A DNA stretch of 64,000 nucleotides, from assembly GCA_011322445.1 (NCBI GenBank), contig DRMV01000032.1, positions 115,398-179,397 on the forward strand. Reading direction: 5' to 3'. The stretch is from Chloroflexota bacterium (GTDB lineage Bacteria > Chloroflexota > Anaerolineae > Anaerolineales > DRMV01). This document shows positions 41,308 through 50,463 of the stretch, in pieces (the stretch's first letter is position 1; every line of letters starts with the position of its first letter). The translations under genes were made by a program, and so were the position numbers. The notes beneath the pieces were generated by a model that worked only from the letters and a program-made list of their open reading frames with translations, did no database searches and was not told the origin of the DNA.

Positions 41308-42666
41308 TTACTCTTCGCGTTCCAGGATGCTGACGGTGACGTAAGTGCCCGTGCCCGCGTGGGAATGAATTGCGCCGCGCCTGGCGTTGGGCACCTGCAA
41401 GGTGTCGTTGCCAAAGTGGTCTTTGATGCGATGCTGCAACTGCCAGATGGCGAACACAGCCTGCATCAAGCCCGTTGCGCCCACAGGATGACCGCAGGCA
41501 ATCAGGCCACCCGAGGGGTTGACCGGAATCTCCGGCTTCTCGGGAAAGTCGAGGCCGTAGTCCACCGTTGGCATGAAGGTTTTGCCCGAGGCGGCAAAGG
41601 GCCCGCCTTCGCCGTAGCGACAGAGGCCCATATCTTCGTAAGTTTGAATTTCGGAACTGGTGTAGGCATCGTGAAGTTCGATGAAATCCAGCTCTTTGCG
41701 GGGGTCAGTGATGCCAGCGCGTTCGTAAGCCAGTTTGGAAGCCATGCGGCCCGCGCGGAAGGAATGCACGCCCGGGTAGCGGAAGCCATGCGCCCACAAT
41801 TCCTTGTAGTAAGCCCGCGAATCGTCATCCATTTCGTTGGGCAGGGCGTTGTAGCGGTAGAAATCTTCAAAGGACTGATGGGGGCGGTCGGCCATGCGCA
41901 TGGCGTCGGTGCCGCGGCCAATGGCAGCCACTTTGACCTTCGGCAGGCTGCGTCCGGCGGCTTTTTCCAGTTTCGCCAGCCCCTCTTCGCTGGCTAAGAG
42001 CACCACCGCCGCGCCGTCGCTCATCACGCAGATATCGAGCCGTGTCAGCGGCCAGGCCACCATCGGCGCGTTGCGGACATCCTGAATCGTCAAACGGCGG
42101 CGCTTCTGCGAATAAGGGTTGTAATAGGCGTTCATGTGGTTCTTGACCGACACATGCGCCAGTTGCTCCACCGTCGTACCAAATTCTTTCATGTGCCGCG
42201 TGACCATCATCGCGTAGTAACCCGAGTAGAAGCCGCCCACGGGGTAGTCGAAGTTCGTATCGGAGGCCAAGGCGATGAATTCGTTACCCTTCCAGGTGTT
42301 GACATGCGACATCGTCTCAAAGCCCATCGCGAGGGCCACGTCCATGTCGCCCGAAGCCACCGACTTGTAGGCTTCCTGAAAGCATAACCCGCCGGTTGCC
42401 CCACCGCCTTCCACACGATGCGAGGGCTTAGGCACCAGGCCGAGATAATCTTGCACCATGATGCCGGCCATCAACTGGCGAGTGAAGTGGTCGGAGAAAT
42501 AGGAAACCACCGAGCCATCGACAATCTCGAAAAACTTGGGGTGTTCGATGCCAATGTCATTGAGCATGTAGTCATAGGCCTCTTTCACCAGCGCGGGGAA
42601 AGTCTTATCAGGCCGCGCTTTGGTAAATTTACTCACCCCCCCGGCAACTGCGTACACGGTTCTCAT
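41308..42666 (-). CDS. Thiolase-family protein with the nucleophile Cys replaced
   Basis: This 452-residue thiolase has the SCP-x/acetyl-CoA acetyltransferase layout: GDMDVALAMGFETMSHV, FIELHDAYTSSEIQTYEDMG (about residue 325-345), and the C-terminal GGLIACGHPVGATGLMQ, with the second Cys/His. At the first catalytic site, where active thiolases read VExxCASGG, this one has VEGGGATGG, so Gly89 stands where the Cys would be; Cys95 is six residues later. Either Cys95 serves or the protein is a carrier/regulator. It pairs with the DUF35 gene and the synthetase downstream. A weak TACAAT -10 lies at 42743-42738. Confidence 0.85.
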   Translation of the reverse strand: MRTVYAVAGGVSKFTKARPDKTFPALVKEAYDYMLNDIGIEHPKFFEIVDGSVVSYFSDHFTRQLMAGIMVQDYLGLVPKPSHRVEGGGATGGLCFQEAYKSVASGDMDVALAMGFETMSHVNTWKGNEFIALASDTNFDYPVGGFYSGYYAMMVTRHMKEFGTTVEQLAHVSVKNHMNAYYNPYSQKRRRLTIQDVRNAPMVAWPLTRLDICVMSDGAAVVLLASEEGLAKLEKAAGRSLPKVKVAAIGRGTDAMRMADRPHQSFEDFYRYNALPNEMDDDSRAYYKELWAHGFRYPGVHSFRAGRMASKLAYERAGITDPRKELDFIELHDAYTSSEIQTYEDMGLCRYGEGGPFAASGKTFMPTVDYGLDFPEKPEIPVNPSGGLIACGHPVGATGLMQAVFAIWQLQHRIKDHFGNDTLQVPNARRGAIHSHAGTGTYVTVSILEREE

Positions 42667-42808
42667 GAACAACCTCCTTGAAACAAAGGTTCCACGCGGC
42701 ACCAGGCACACTGCCGCGCCACTGCGGTCGTGCTTCCATTGTATAACAACTTTGGTAAATCCAGGGGGAGCAACAGCCCCTTCAAAAGCGATTTTCCGAA
42801 GGGTGTAG

Positions 42809-42820
42809 TAAAATTGCGCC
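42809..42820 (+). promoter_or_regulatory. -10 element that predicts a leaderless mRNA
   Basis: TAAAAT (42809-42814) ends 6 bases before the ATG at 42821, so transcription should start at or next to the A of ATG and leave no leader. No -35 or ribosome site is visible; both absences fit a leaderless start. Confidence 0.55.
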
Positions 42821-44155
42821 ATGCAAAGGCTCTCGCAAGCCCAAAAGCGTATGCTCGTTGCTCTGGTTATCTTCATCGCCGGCCTTAGCATAGGGGGGGT
42901 GGCAGGGCTGGTCCTTCCCAAAGTGGAACAACGTAGCGCAATCTACCTCAGCCTGGCGCGAGCGCGGGTGAAATACGCGCTGCATCCTCCCCAGCAGCAA
43001 GTTTTTGTCCCCCAAGGGCAAAGCGTGGCAACGGCCGTGGGTGCCACCATCCAGGCCATGACGGCCACTGCCGTAGCCCTCGCCACGCCGACCCCTTCCC
43101 TCACCCCTACGCCCACCCCCACGGCGGGGCCCACAGCCACGCCCACGGTCACACCTTCTCCCACACCCAGCCCCACACCGTTGCCTGCCCAAGTCCATCT
43201 CAAGGGCATTCGGCACGAGTTCCAGCAATGGAACAACTGCGGCCCGGCCACGCTGAGCATGGCGCTTTCCTACTGGGGCTGGAAGGGTTTCCAAACCGGG
43301 CCGGCCGAATTCCTCAAACCCAACCCGCGAGATAAAAACGTCTCGCCCTATGAAATGCAGGATTACGTCCTCCAAAAGACGCCTTACGGCTTCCTGTGGC
43401 GCATGGGCGGCGACGAGCACCTTTTGAAAACCCTGCTTGCCAACGGCTTCCCGGTGATGGTCGAAAAAGGCTTCCACGGCGCCGGGTTCGAGGGTTGGAT
43501 GGGACATTATGAACTGGTGGTGGGCTACGACGACGCCAAAGGGGTCTTCATCACCTATGATTCCTACCGCGGCCCCGATTATGAACTCACTTACGATGCC
43601 TTTGCCTATGACTGGCGGGCTTTCAACGACCTTTTCCTTATTCCATATGACAAAAGTGTGGAAGCCAACCTGATGGCCGTGCTCGGCCCGTGGGCTGACG
43701 CCAACTGGTCTTACCGACACGCGCTGGAAATCGCCCAACAGGAAACCCAAACGTTGGAAGGGCAAGCGCTGTTCTTCGCGTGGTTCAACGTCGGCACCAG
43801 CCACGTCTGGCTGCACGAATACGTCGACGCCGCTCACGCCTACGACCAGGCCTTCGCCCTCTATGCACAACTGCCCGAAAAGGAACGCCCCTGGCGGATG
43901 ATGTGGTATCAAACCGGCCCTTATTTCGCCTATTATTACAGCGGGCGCTATCAGGATGTCATCAACCTGGCCACCAGCACCCTGGATGCGATGAGCGAGC
44001 CCATTCTGGAAGAAAGTTACTACTGGCGCGCGCGGGCAGAAGAAGCTGTGGGCCAACACCAACGTGCCCTGGATGACGCACGCAAAGCCGTCCAACTGAA
44101 CCCTCATTTTGGGCCAGGGTGGTCGCTGTTGCGCACGCTCCAAGGCGGGGGTTAG
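42821..44155 (+). CDS. Membrane-anchored C39-like cysteine peptidase with TPR repeats
   Basis: This 444-residue protein has one N-terminal transmembrane segment (about residues 12-34), a Pro/Thr-rich linker (about 88-122) and a Peptidase_C39_2 domain. The Cys nucleophile is Cys140 in WNNCGPATLSMAL, with the His in MGHYELVVGYDD (His229) and the Asp in ITYDSYRG (Asp247). A C-terminal part (about 290-440) has TPR-like helices (LFFAWFNVGTSHVWLHEYVDAAHAYDQAFALYA). The single N-terminal span and Pro/Thr-rich linker suggest an extracellular enzyme tethered to the membrane. Substrate unknown. Confidence 0.88.
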   Translation: MQRLSQAQKRMLVALVIFIAGLSIGGVAGLVLPKVEQRSAIYLSLARARVKYALHPPQQQVFVPQGQSVATAVGATIQAMTATAVALATPTPSLTPTPTPTAGPTATPTVTPSPTPSPTPLPAQVHLKGIRHEFQQWNNCGPATLSMALSYWGWKGFQTGPAEFLKPNPRDKNVSPYEMQDYVLQKTPYGFLWRMGGDEHLLKTLLANGFPVMVEKGFHGAGFEGWMGHYELVVGYDDAKGVFITYDSYRGPDYELTYDAFAYDWRAFNDLFLIPYDKSVEANLMAVLGPWADANWSYRHALEIAQQETQTLEGQALFFAWFNVGTSHVWLHEYVDAAHAYDQAFALYAQLPEKERPWRMMWYQTGPYFAYYYSGRYQDVINLATSTLDAMSEPILEESYYWRARAEEAVGQHQRALDDARKAVQLNPHFGPGWSLLRTLQGGG

Positions 44156-44182
44156 CCCCCCTCATCCCAGGAGGAACCACCC

Positions 44183-44941
44183 ATGCAAAAGCGAACGACC
44201 GAATGGATTGAGAAAGTCAACACGGCCTACCATGAGCGACAATTCAAAGAACCCTACCGAAGCACCGTAGCCTTCTGCGACTGGTTAGAGACCCTTGGGC
44301 TGATCCACAAAGAAAGCCACCTCCGCATCCTGGATCTGGGGGCAGGGCAAGGGGCAACGCTCTATTACATGAGTTTGCGTTATCCTCACTGCACGTTTGT
44401 GGGGGTTGACCTCAACCCAGAACTCGTTCAAAAAGGCAATGCTTTCTTCCAGGAACACGGCATCACCAACTGCCGCCTGGAAGTGGGTGATATTTATGCC
44501 CTGGATTCCAAATACATGGGCGCTTTCGACGGGGTGATTTCGTTGCAAACCCTCAGCTGGTTACCCGCATTCGAAGAACCGCTTGAAGCCATGTGCGCCT
44601 TAGAAGCCCCCTGGCTCGCGCTTTCCTCGCTGTTCTACGACGGGCTGGTCTCTTGCACCATCGAGATCAAGGAATACACCGAGCGTTTAGAGCCTTACAC
44701 CCAAAGCTTCTACAACATCTACTCGCTGCCCGTCATCGAACAGTTTCTCGCCGACCGTGGCTACCACGATTTCCGCTACACCCCTTTCGAAATTGACATT
44801 GACCTACCCAAGCCACAGAAAAAAGTCATGGGCACCTATACCGAGAAACTGGCCAACGGCCGCCGCCTGCAAATCTCTGGGCCATTGCTCATGCCCTGGC
44901 ATTTCATCAGTGCCCGGCGAAAAGCAGCCCCTTCCTCATAG
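44183..44941 (+). CDS. SAM-dependent methyltransferase (class I)
   Basis: This 252-residue soluble class I methyltransferase has motif I LRILDLGAGQGATLYYM (about residues 48-64), the acidic strand TFVGVDLNPEL, EVGDIYAL and FDGVISLQTLSWLP (motif IV-like). The C-terminal part (about 140-250) is not typical of a known subgroup. It starts 27 bases after the C39 gene with an AGGAGG site, so they form an operon. Substrate unknown. Confidence 0.85.
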   Translation: MQKRTTEWIEKVNTAYHERQFKEPYRSTVAFCDWLETLGLIHKESHLRILDLGAGQGATLYYMSLRYPHCTFVGVDLNPELVQKGNAFFQEHGITNCRLEVGDIYALDSKYMGAFDGVISLQTLSWLPAFEEPLEAMCALEAPWLALSSLFYDGLVSCTIEIKEYTERLEPYTQSFYNIYSLPVIEQFLADRGYHDFRYTPFEIDIDLPKPQKKVMGTYTEKLANGRRLQISGPLLMPWHFISARRKAAPSS

Positions 44942-44969
44942 CCGCGCTAACAATCACCTGGCAAAACAA

Positions 44970-44997
44970 AAACGCCCCGCTTGGATGCGGGGCGTTT
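44970..44997. terminator. Bidirectional terminator between the methyltransferase and nuoN
   Basis: An 11-bp stem (44970-44980 with 44987-44997) and a 6-base loop, with AAACAAA on the left side and TTTGATTTTG on the right. It ends the C39/methyltransferase operon (+) and the nuo operon (-). Confidence 0.85.
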
Positions 44998-45031
44998 GAT
45001 TTTGATAAATTGACCTTCCGCTCTCACAACC

Positions 45032-46474
45032 TTACAAGTGCAGCACCGCCTGCAACGCCCAATGCAGGGCAGGCGCAGTGACAATGCCAAAGAAAATCGT
45101 TGCCAGTGCGGTGAGCGCCACACCCACATTCAGCCAGGCGTCGCCATGCGCTTCGGCCTCTCCTTCTTTCATGTACATCGTCGTCACAACCCGCATGTAA
45201 TAATACACCGACACAACCGAGGCCAACACACCCACAATCGCCAGGCCGACATAGCCGGCGTCTAAGGCAACACGGAACAAATAAAACTTGCCCACAAAGC
45301 CCACCGTCGGTGGGAAGCCACCAAAGGAGAGCATGAAAATGGTCATTGCCAGTGCCAGCCAGGGATGCTTGCGCCCCAGGCCCGCGTAATCGGCAATTTC
45401 CAGCCCTTTACCTTCCGCGTGCTCCACGGCAATCACCACAGCCCACGCGCCAAAGTTGGTCAACGCGTAAGCGCCGAGGTAGAACAACACTGCTGCCACA
45501 GCCATCGGCGCCACCCTGGCATCGGCAAAAGCAACCACTGCCACCAGCATGTAGCCCGCGTGGGCGATGCTGGAATAAGCCAGCATGCGCTTGATGTTCT
45601 TTTGCGCCAAAGCGGCCAGGTTGCCGACGACCATCGTGAGCAGGGCCAAAACCCACACAATGGGGGTCAGTTGACTGCCCAACACGGGGAAAGCCAGCAC
45701 CAGCACCCGCAGCAAAGCAGCAAAACCAGCCACCTTGGCCCCCGCTGCCATAAAGCCCGTGACCGGCGAAGGCGCGCCCTGATACACATCAGGCGTCCAC
45801 ATATGGAAAGGCACCGCTGCCACCTTGAAGCCCAAACCTACCAGCAGCAAGCCCGCACCAAACGCCAGCAGCGTCAGGTTGGCACGGCCGGTATCCACTG
45901 CTGCGGCAATGCCGGAAATTTGCGTGGTCTGGGTGGCGCCATAGGTCAGGGCAATGCCATACACGAAGAAAGCCGCCGCAAACGCGCCCAACAAGAAATA
46001 CTTCAAAGCAGCCTCTTCGCCAATTTCGCGCGGGCGGGCAAAAGCCGTAAGCACATACAACGGGATAGAAAGCAGTTCCAGTGCCAGGAACATCACCATC
46101 AAATCGGCGGCTTTTGCCATCAACATCATCCCTGCCACCGAGAACAGCAGCAAGGTGTAATACTCGCCGCGCACCATCTGCTGACGCTTCAGATAATCGT
46201 ACGCCAGCAGAATGCCCAACGCGCCGCTCAGCGCCAGCAAGGCTTCCAAAAAGGTGGCAAAACCATCAGAGACCACCATCCCATGGAAGCCAGCCCCCAC
46301 ACCACCACCCTGCGCCACTGCCATCCCGAAGGCCAGCGCCAGGCCCAGCACGGCCAAAAAGGCCGTCCAGCCTTTGCGCGCCTTTGGGATGAACAAATCC
46401 ACCAGCAGCAACACACTCGCCCAAATCACCAGTGCGATCTCAGGCAACAGGGTGGAAAGGTCGGAAAAGGTCAT
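45032..46474 (-). CDS. nuoN: NADH-quinone oxidoreductase subunit N
   Basis: This 480-residue antiporter-like proton-pumping membrane subunit is the last gene of the nuo operon. It has about 13-14 hydrophobic helices. Conserved segments are LALELLSIPLYVL, KYFLLGAFAAAFFVYGIAL, FKVAAVPFHMWTPDVYQGAPSPVTGFMAAGAKVAG (about residues 215-250, with the Lys/Pro-rich helix break), and SFGGFPPTVGFVGKFYLF. The start is the ATG at 46474. The spacer after nuoM contains an 11-bp hairpin. Confidence 0.96.
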   Translation of the reverse strand: MTFSDLSTLLPEIALVIWASVLLLVDLFIPKARKGWTAFLAVLGLALAFGMAVAQGGGVGAGFHGMVVSDGFATFLEALLALSGALGILLAYDYLKRQQMVRGEYYTLLLFSVAGMMLMAKAADLMVMFLALELLSIPLYVLTAFARPREIGEEAALKYFLLGAFAAAFFVYGIALTYGATQTTQISGIAAAVDTGRANLTLLAFGAGLLLVGLGFKVAAVPFHMWTPDVYQGAPSPVTGFMAAGAKVAGFAALLRVLVLAFPVLGSQLTPIVWVLALLTMVVGNLAALAQKNIKRMLAYSSIAHAGYMLVAVVAFADARVAPMAVAAVLFYLGAYALTNFGAWAVVIAVEHAEGKGLEIADYAGLGRKHPWLALAMTIFMLSFGGFPPTVGFVGKFYLFRVALDAGYVGLAIVGVLASVVSVYYYMRVVTTMYMKEGEAEAHGDAWLNVGVALTALATIFFGIVTAPALHWALQAVLHL

Positions 46475-46507
46475 GAGTGGCCTCACAGTGAGAAGTGAAC
46501 GGTGAGC

Positions 46508-46542
46508 GGTGAGCAGTGACGGGGCACCGAGCACTGCTCACC
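46508..46542. repeat. Inverted repeat in the nuoM-nuoN spacer
   Basis: GGTGAGCAGTG (46508-46518) pairs with CACTGCTCACC (46532-46542) around a 13-base loop. The flanks hold further AGTGA and GTGAGCGGTGAGC words. Confidence 0.8.
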
Positions 46543-46558
46543 CCCCACCGAAAACAAT

Positions 46559-48067
46559 CTAATGCATCGCCACGGCCGCGACCTGCAAACCATGCGCCAG
46601 TTTTTCAACCGCCGGCATCATCAGGTTGAAGAACGGCGCCGGGTGCAAGCCAATCCAGAAGATGAACACCGTCAGCACGGACAGCACGGTAATCTCGCGC
46701 CAGTTGAGGTCTTTCAGCCCCAGGTTCTTTTCCTTCACCGGGCCCAAGAAGACCTTTTGCAGCATCACCAGGATATACACCGCGGCAAGCACAATGCCAA
46801 CCGCCGCGCTAATGGCAAAGAGCGGGCCAAGAATCGGCGACTGGAAAGCACCCATCAAGATGGTGAACTCACCGATAAACCCATTCAGGCCGGGCAGGCC
46901 CATGGAAGAAAGCGCCACCACCAGCGAAAAAGCGCCGTAAATCGGCATGATCTTCCACAAACCGCCAAAGGCGCTCAGGTCGCGGGTATGGGTCCGTTCG
47001 TAAATGATACCCACGATAAGGAACAAAGCGCCCGTGCTGATACCGTGGTTGATCATTTGCAAGATGCCGCCCGCGATGCCCATCGGGTTGAGGGCAAACA
47101 AGCCCAGCATCACAAAGCCCAGGTGGCTCACCGAGGTATAGGCCACCAGTTTCTTGAAATCCTTTTGGGCATAAGCCACCATCGCGCCATAGATGATGCC
47201 AATGATCGCCAGCACCGCAATCGGCACAGCAAACTTCACCGACGCTTCAGGGAACAGGGAAAGGTTGAAGCGCAGGAAACCATAAGTGCCCATTTTCAGC
47301 AGCACGCCCGCCAGAATCACAGAGCCGGCTGTCGGGGCTTCCACATGGGCATCGGGCAACCACGAGTGCAGCGGCCACATCGGCACCTTGATGGCGAAAG
47401 CCAGTGCAAAGGCGAGGAACAGCCACGACTGAAGGTGCAGCGGCAGGTTCACGCCCTTGGCCAGCAAGTCAGGCAAATAGAAAGTGCCCTGGCTCAAACC
47501 CAGCCACAAAATGGCAAGCAGCATCAGCACTGAACCTACCATCGTATAGAGCATGAACTTGATGGCCGAGTAAGTCCGCCGCGGGCCGCCCCAAATCCCG
47601 ATGATGAAGTACATCGGCACCAGGCTGAATTCCCAGAACACGAAGAAAGTGAACAAATCCAGCGCCAGGAACACGCCCAACATGCCCACTTCCATCACCA
47701 GGAAGGCAATGGCGAATTCCTTCACACGGTCTTCAATCGCCGTCCACGCCGAGAAAATCGAAATCGGCGTCAGCAGGGTGGTCAACAACACCAGCAAAAT
47801 GCTCAAACCGTCCACGCCCAGGGCGTAATGAATCTCGAAACCACCCGCCTTCATCCAGATTTTGTCGTACACCATCTGGAAGCCGGGGTCTTTGGCGTGG
47901 AACATGCTCAGCATCCACAGGGACACAAAGAACGACACCAGCGAAGTCACCACCGCGACCCAGCGGATGGCGTCCTTGCGTTCCCGCGGGATGAGCAAAA
48001 TGATTGCCACACCCACCAGAGGGAAGAAGGTCATCAAGTTGAGCGGATTCATCAGGAAGTCCATCAT
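46559..48067 (-). CDS. nuoM: NADH-quinone oxidoreductase subunit M
   Basis: This 502-residue antiporter-like membrane subunit has about 14 helices. Conserved parts are FLVMEVGMLGVFLALDLFTFFVFWEFSLVPMYFIIGIWGG (about residues 120-160, with the channel Glu), FALAFAIKVPMWPLHSWLPDAHVEAPTAGSVILAGVLLKMGTYGFLR (about 225-270), KKLVAYTSVSHLGFV, and GLPGLNGFIGEFTIL. The ATG at 48067 is followed by a second ATG two codons on; either may be used. It follows nuoL by 53 bases. Confidence 0.97.
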   Translation of the reverse strand: MMDFLMNPLNLMTFFPLVGVAIILLIPRERKDAIRWVAVVTSLVSFFVSLWMLSMFHAKDPGFQMVYDKIWMKAGGFEIHYALGVDGLSILLVLLTTLLTPISIFSAWTAIEDRVKEFAIAFLVMEVGMLGVFLALDLFTFFVFWEFSLVPMYFIIGIWGGPRRTYSAIKFMLYTMVGSVLMLLAILWLGLSQGTFYLPDLLAKGVNLPLHLQSWLFLAFALAFAIKVPMWPLHSWLPDAHVEAPTAGSVILAGVLLKMGTYGFLRFNLSLFPEASVKFAVPIAVLAIIGIIYGAMVAYAQKDFKKLVAYTSVSHLGFVMLGLFALNPMGIAGGILQMINHGISTGALFLIVGIIYERTHTRDLSAFGGLWKIMPIYGAFSLVVALSSMGLPGLNGFIGEFTILMGAFQSPILGPLFAISAAVGIVLAAVYILVMLQKVFLGPVKEKNLGLKDLNWREITVLSVLTVFIFWIGLHPAPFFNLMMPAVEKLAHGLQVAAVAMH

Positions 48068-48120
48068 GCTACCTCGCCTTTAGTAGGATTCTTCCAACGC
48101 GTAAACGCGGCGGTACAATT

Positions 48121-50130
48121 TTACCGCCATAACAGATAAGTGAAAATGAGCAAAACACCCACAAACACGCTCAAAGCGTAATTGCGCACAAAACCCGTTT
48201 GCCAGCGGGCGATTTTCCTGCCCACGAAGTCGGTCAACCAGGCTGTATCGTTGACGGCGGTGTCAATGAACCAGACATCAAAAGCCGCCGAGAGCCGCGA
48301 GAGGGCAATATAGGGGTTGAGCACCACAGCCCAGTACAGTTCGTCCACCCACCACTTGGCCTGCATGGCAGTGAACAGCCAGCCCAAGGGGCGTTGCAGC
48401 GGGTCAGGTTGGGCAGCGCTTTCCAGCGGGCGCTTGCCATAGAGCCACCACGCCAGCAGCAACGAAACCACCGCGATGGTCGCCGACATGCTTGCCACCA
48501 GCGGGTTGAGGCCGCCGGCTTCCACCTCGCCGAAAGTGTGTCCCAGCCATTCCGCCAGGTAGGGGTGCGGCCAGTTGAGCAAGCCACCCGCCGCCGAGAG
48601 CACAGCCAACGCCACCAGCACCGAGGTCATCGTCCACGGGCTCTCTTTCGCGTGCGCGGCCGCATGGCTGCGCGGCTTCCCGAAAAACACCAGGAAAATC
48701 TGTCGGCCGATGTAAAACGCGGTCAGGAAGGCCGCCACAACCAGTAACCAGTATACCAGAGGGAAAGCCGCCCTGGTATCGGCAATAATCTCATCTTTCG
48801 AGAAAAAGGCTGCCAGCGGCGGAATGCCTGCCAGCGTCAGACCTGCGATAAGGTACGTCCAGAAGGTCACCGGAATGACCTTCCGCAACCCGCCCATGAA
48901 GCGCATATCTTGGGGGTCAAAGTCGGGCGGGTCGTCGCTGTGATGCCCCTCGTGCCCTCCTTCTTCGGGCAAGGGGTGATGCGCCCGTTCCATCGCGATG
49001 ATGACCGAGCCCGCCGCGAGGAAGAGTAATGCTTTGAAGAAAGCGTGAGCAATCAGGTGGAACATGGCTGCCACATACGCGCCCACACCCACCGCTGCCA
49101 CCATAAAGCCCAGCTGCGAAATGGTGGAATACGCCAGCACTTTCTTGATATCGTTCTGCGCCACGGCAATCGTCGCGGCAAACAACGCCGTCAGCGCGCC
49201 AATCAGCGCCACCGCATGTTGTGCCGTCGGCACGAGGTCATAGAGCACGTGCGAGCGCGCCACCAAATACACACCCGCGGTCACCATCGTGGCGGCGTGG
49301 ATGAGCGCCGAAACCGGGGTCGGGCCTGCCATGGCATCGGGCAGCCACACATACAGCGGAATCTGCGCCGATTTCCCCGTCACACCCAAAAGCAGCAACA
49401 GCGTGATGATCAAAATGCTCTGGGGATGGCTCTGCGCCACCGCTGGCGCTTCCGCAAACACCTTTTCGAAATTCAGAGTGCCGAAGACGGTAAACATGTA
49501 AAACATGGCCGTCATGAAGCCGAAGTCGCCAATGCGGTTGGCAATGAACGCCTTTTTGCCTGCCATCGCGTTGGCAGTGCTCAGGTTTCCCTTGGTGTCA
49601 TATTCAAACCAGAAACTGATCAACAAATACGAGCACAGCCCGACGCCTTCCCACCCCACAAAGAGCATCAAATAACTATCGCCCGTGACCAAAATCATCA
49701 TCGAGGCGATGAAAAGGTTGAGGAAGACGAAAAAGCGCGCGTAGCGTCCGGGGTCGCCCTTGTAGCGGACATCGTAGTGCATGTAGCCCACCGCGTAGAG
49801 GTGGATGAGCGTTCCCACGCCGGAAACCACCAGCATCATCGTCACCGCCAGGGTATCGACCCGGAACGCCCATGATACATCCACCACCGTCATCCACGAG
49901 AGGAACGGCACCGTGGCTCCCGCAGGCTGGACGCGCAAAGACAGCCACATCAGCACCGAGATCACGAAAGAAAGCCCCGAAGCCGTCACGGCTACGGCCG
50001 CCACCCCGCGCTCACCAATGCGGCGCCCAAACGCCATGTTGAACAACAACCCCAAGACAGGGAAGAACACTGCCCAGGGGACAAGGTAGAAAAACGTGCC
50101 CGAATGGTTCGTCACTTCGCTGAGAAACAT
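48121..50130 (-). CDS. nuoL: NADH-quinone oxidoreductase subunit L
   Basis: This 669-residue membrane subunit is the largest antiporter-like part and carries the long lateral helix. Conserved parts are LFVGWEGVGLCSYLLISFWFE (about residues 145-165), GKSAQIPLYVWLPDAMAGPTPVSALIHAATMVTAGVYLV (about 250-290), KKVLAYSTISQLGFM, and FFSKDEI. There is a His-rich loop (HHPLPEEGGHEGHHSDDPP) near residue 390, between two helices. The C-terminal amphipathic helix and final membrane segment are present (AKWWVDELYWAVV onward). Confidence 0.97.
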   Translation of the reverse strand: MFLSEVTNHSGTFFYLVPWAVFFPVLGLLFNMAFGRRIGERGVAAVAVTASGLSFVISVLMWLSLRVQPAGATVPFLSWMTVVDVSWAFRVDTLAVTMMLVVSGVGTLIHLYAVGYMHYDVRYKGDPGRYARFFVFLNLFIASMMILVTGDSYLMLFVGWEGVGLCSYLLISFWFEYDTKGNLSTANAMAGKKAFIANRIGDFGFMTAMFYMFTVFGTLNFEKVFAEAPAVAQSHPQSILIITLLLLLGVTGKSAQIPLYVWLPDAMAGPTPVSALIHAATMVTAGVYLVARSHVLYDLVPTAQHAVALIGALTALFAATIAVAQNDIKKVLAYSTISQLGFMVAAVGVGAYVAAMFHLIAHAFFKALLFLAAGSVIIAMERAHHPLPEEGGHEGHHSDDPPDFDPQDMRFMGGLRKVIPVTFWTYLIAGLTLAGIPPLAAFFSKDEIIADTRAAFPLVYWLLVVAAFLTAFYIGRQIFLVFFGKPRSHAAAHAKESPWTMTSVLVALAVLSAAGGLLNWPHPYLAEWLGHTFGEVEAGGLNPLVASMSATIAVVSLLLAWWLYGKRPLESAAQPDPLQRPLGWLFTAMQAKWWVDELYWAVVLNPYIALSRLSAAFDVWFIDTAVNDTAWLTDFVGRKIARWQTGFVRNYALSVFVGVLLIFTYLLWR

Positions 50131-50133
50131 GGG

Positions 50134-50436
50134 CTATCCCTTTAACCGGTGCAGCGTGTCAATATCAATCGACTGTTTGGTACGGAAAATCGTGACCAAA
50201 ATTGCCAGGCCCACGGCCACTTCAGCAGCCGCCACCGTCATCACAAAGAACACGGCAATTTGGCCATCGACCGCACCAAACTCGGCGGCAAAAGCCACAA
50301 AAGCCAGATTAGCAGCGTTGAGCATCAACTCAATCGCCATGTAAATCACCAGGGCATTGCGGCGCACCAACACGCCCGCAACCCCAATGATGAACAACAC
50401 CGCCGAAAGCGCAAGCAAATAATTTGTAGGGACCAT
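50134..50436 (-). CDS. nuoK: NADH-quinone oxidoreductase subunit K
   Basis: This 100-residue three-helix membrane subunit of complex I has [45 protein letters not shown], with the conserved Glu in MAIELMLNA of helix 2 and a second acidic position in helix 3 ([18 protein letters not shown]). Length matches the family. It ends 3 bases before nuoL. Confidence 0.96.
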   Translation of the reverse strand: MVPTNYLLALSAVLFIIGVAGVLVRRNALVIYMAIELMLNAANLAFVAFAAEFGAVDGQIAVFFVMTVAAAEVAVGLAILVTIFRTKQSIDIDTLHRLKG

Positions 50437-50463
50437 GATCGCCTCGTTTTCTTCAACCGCCTG

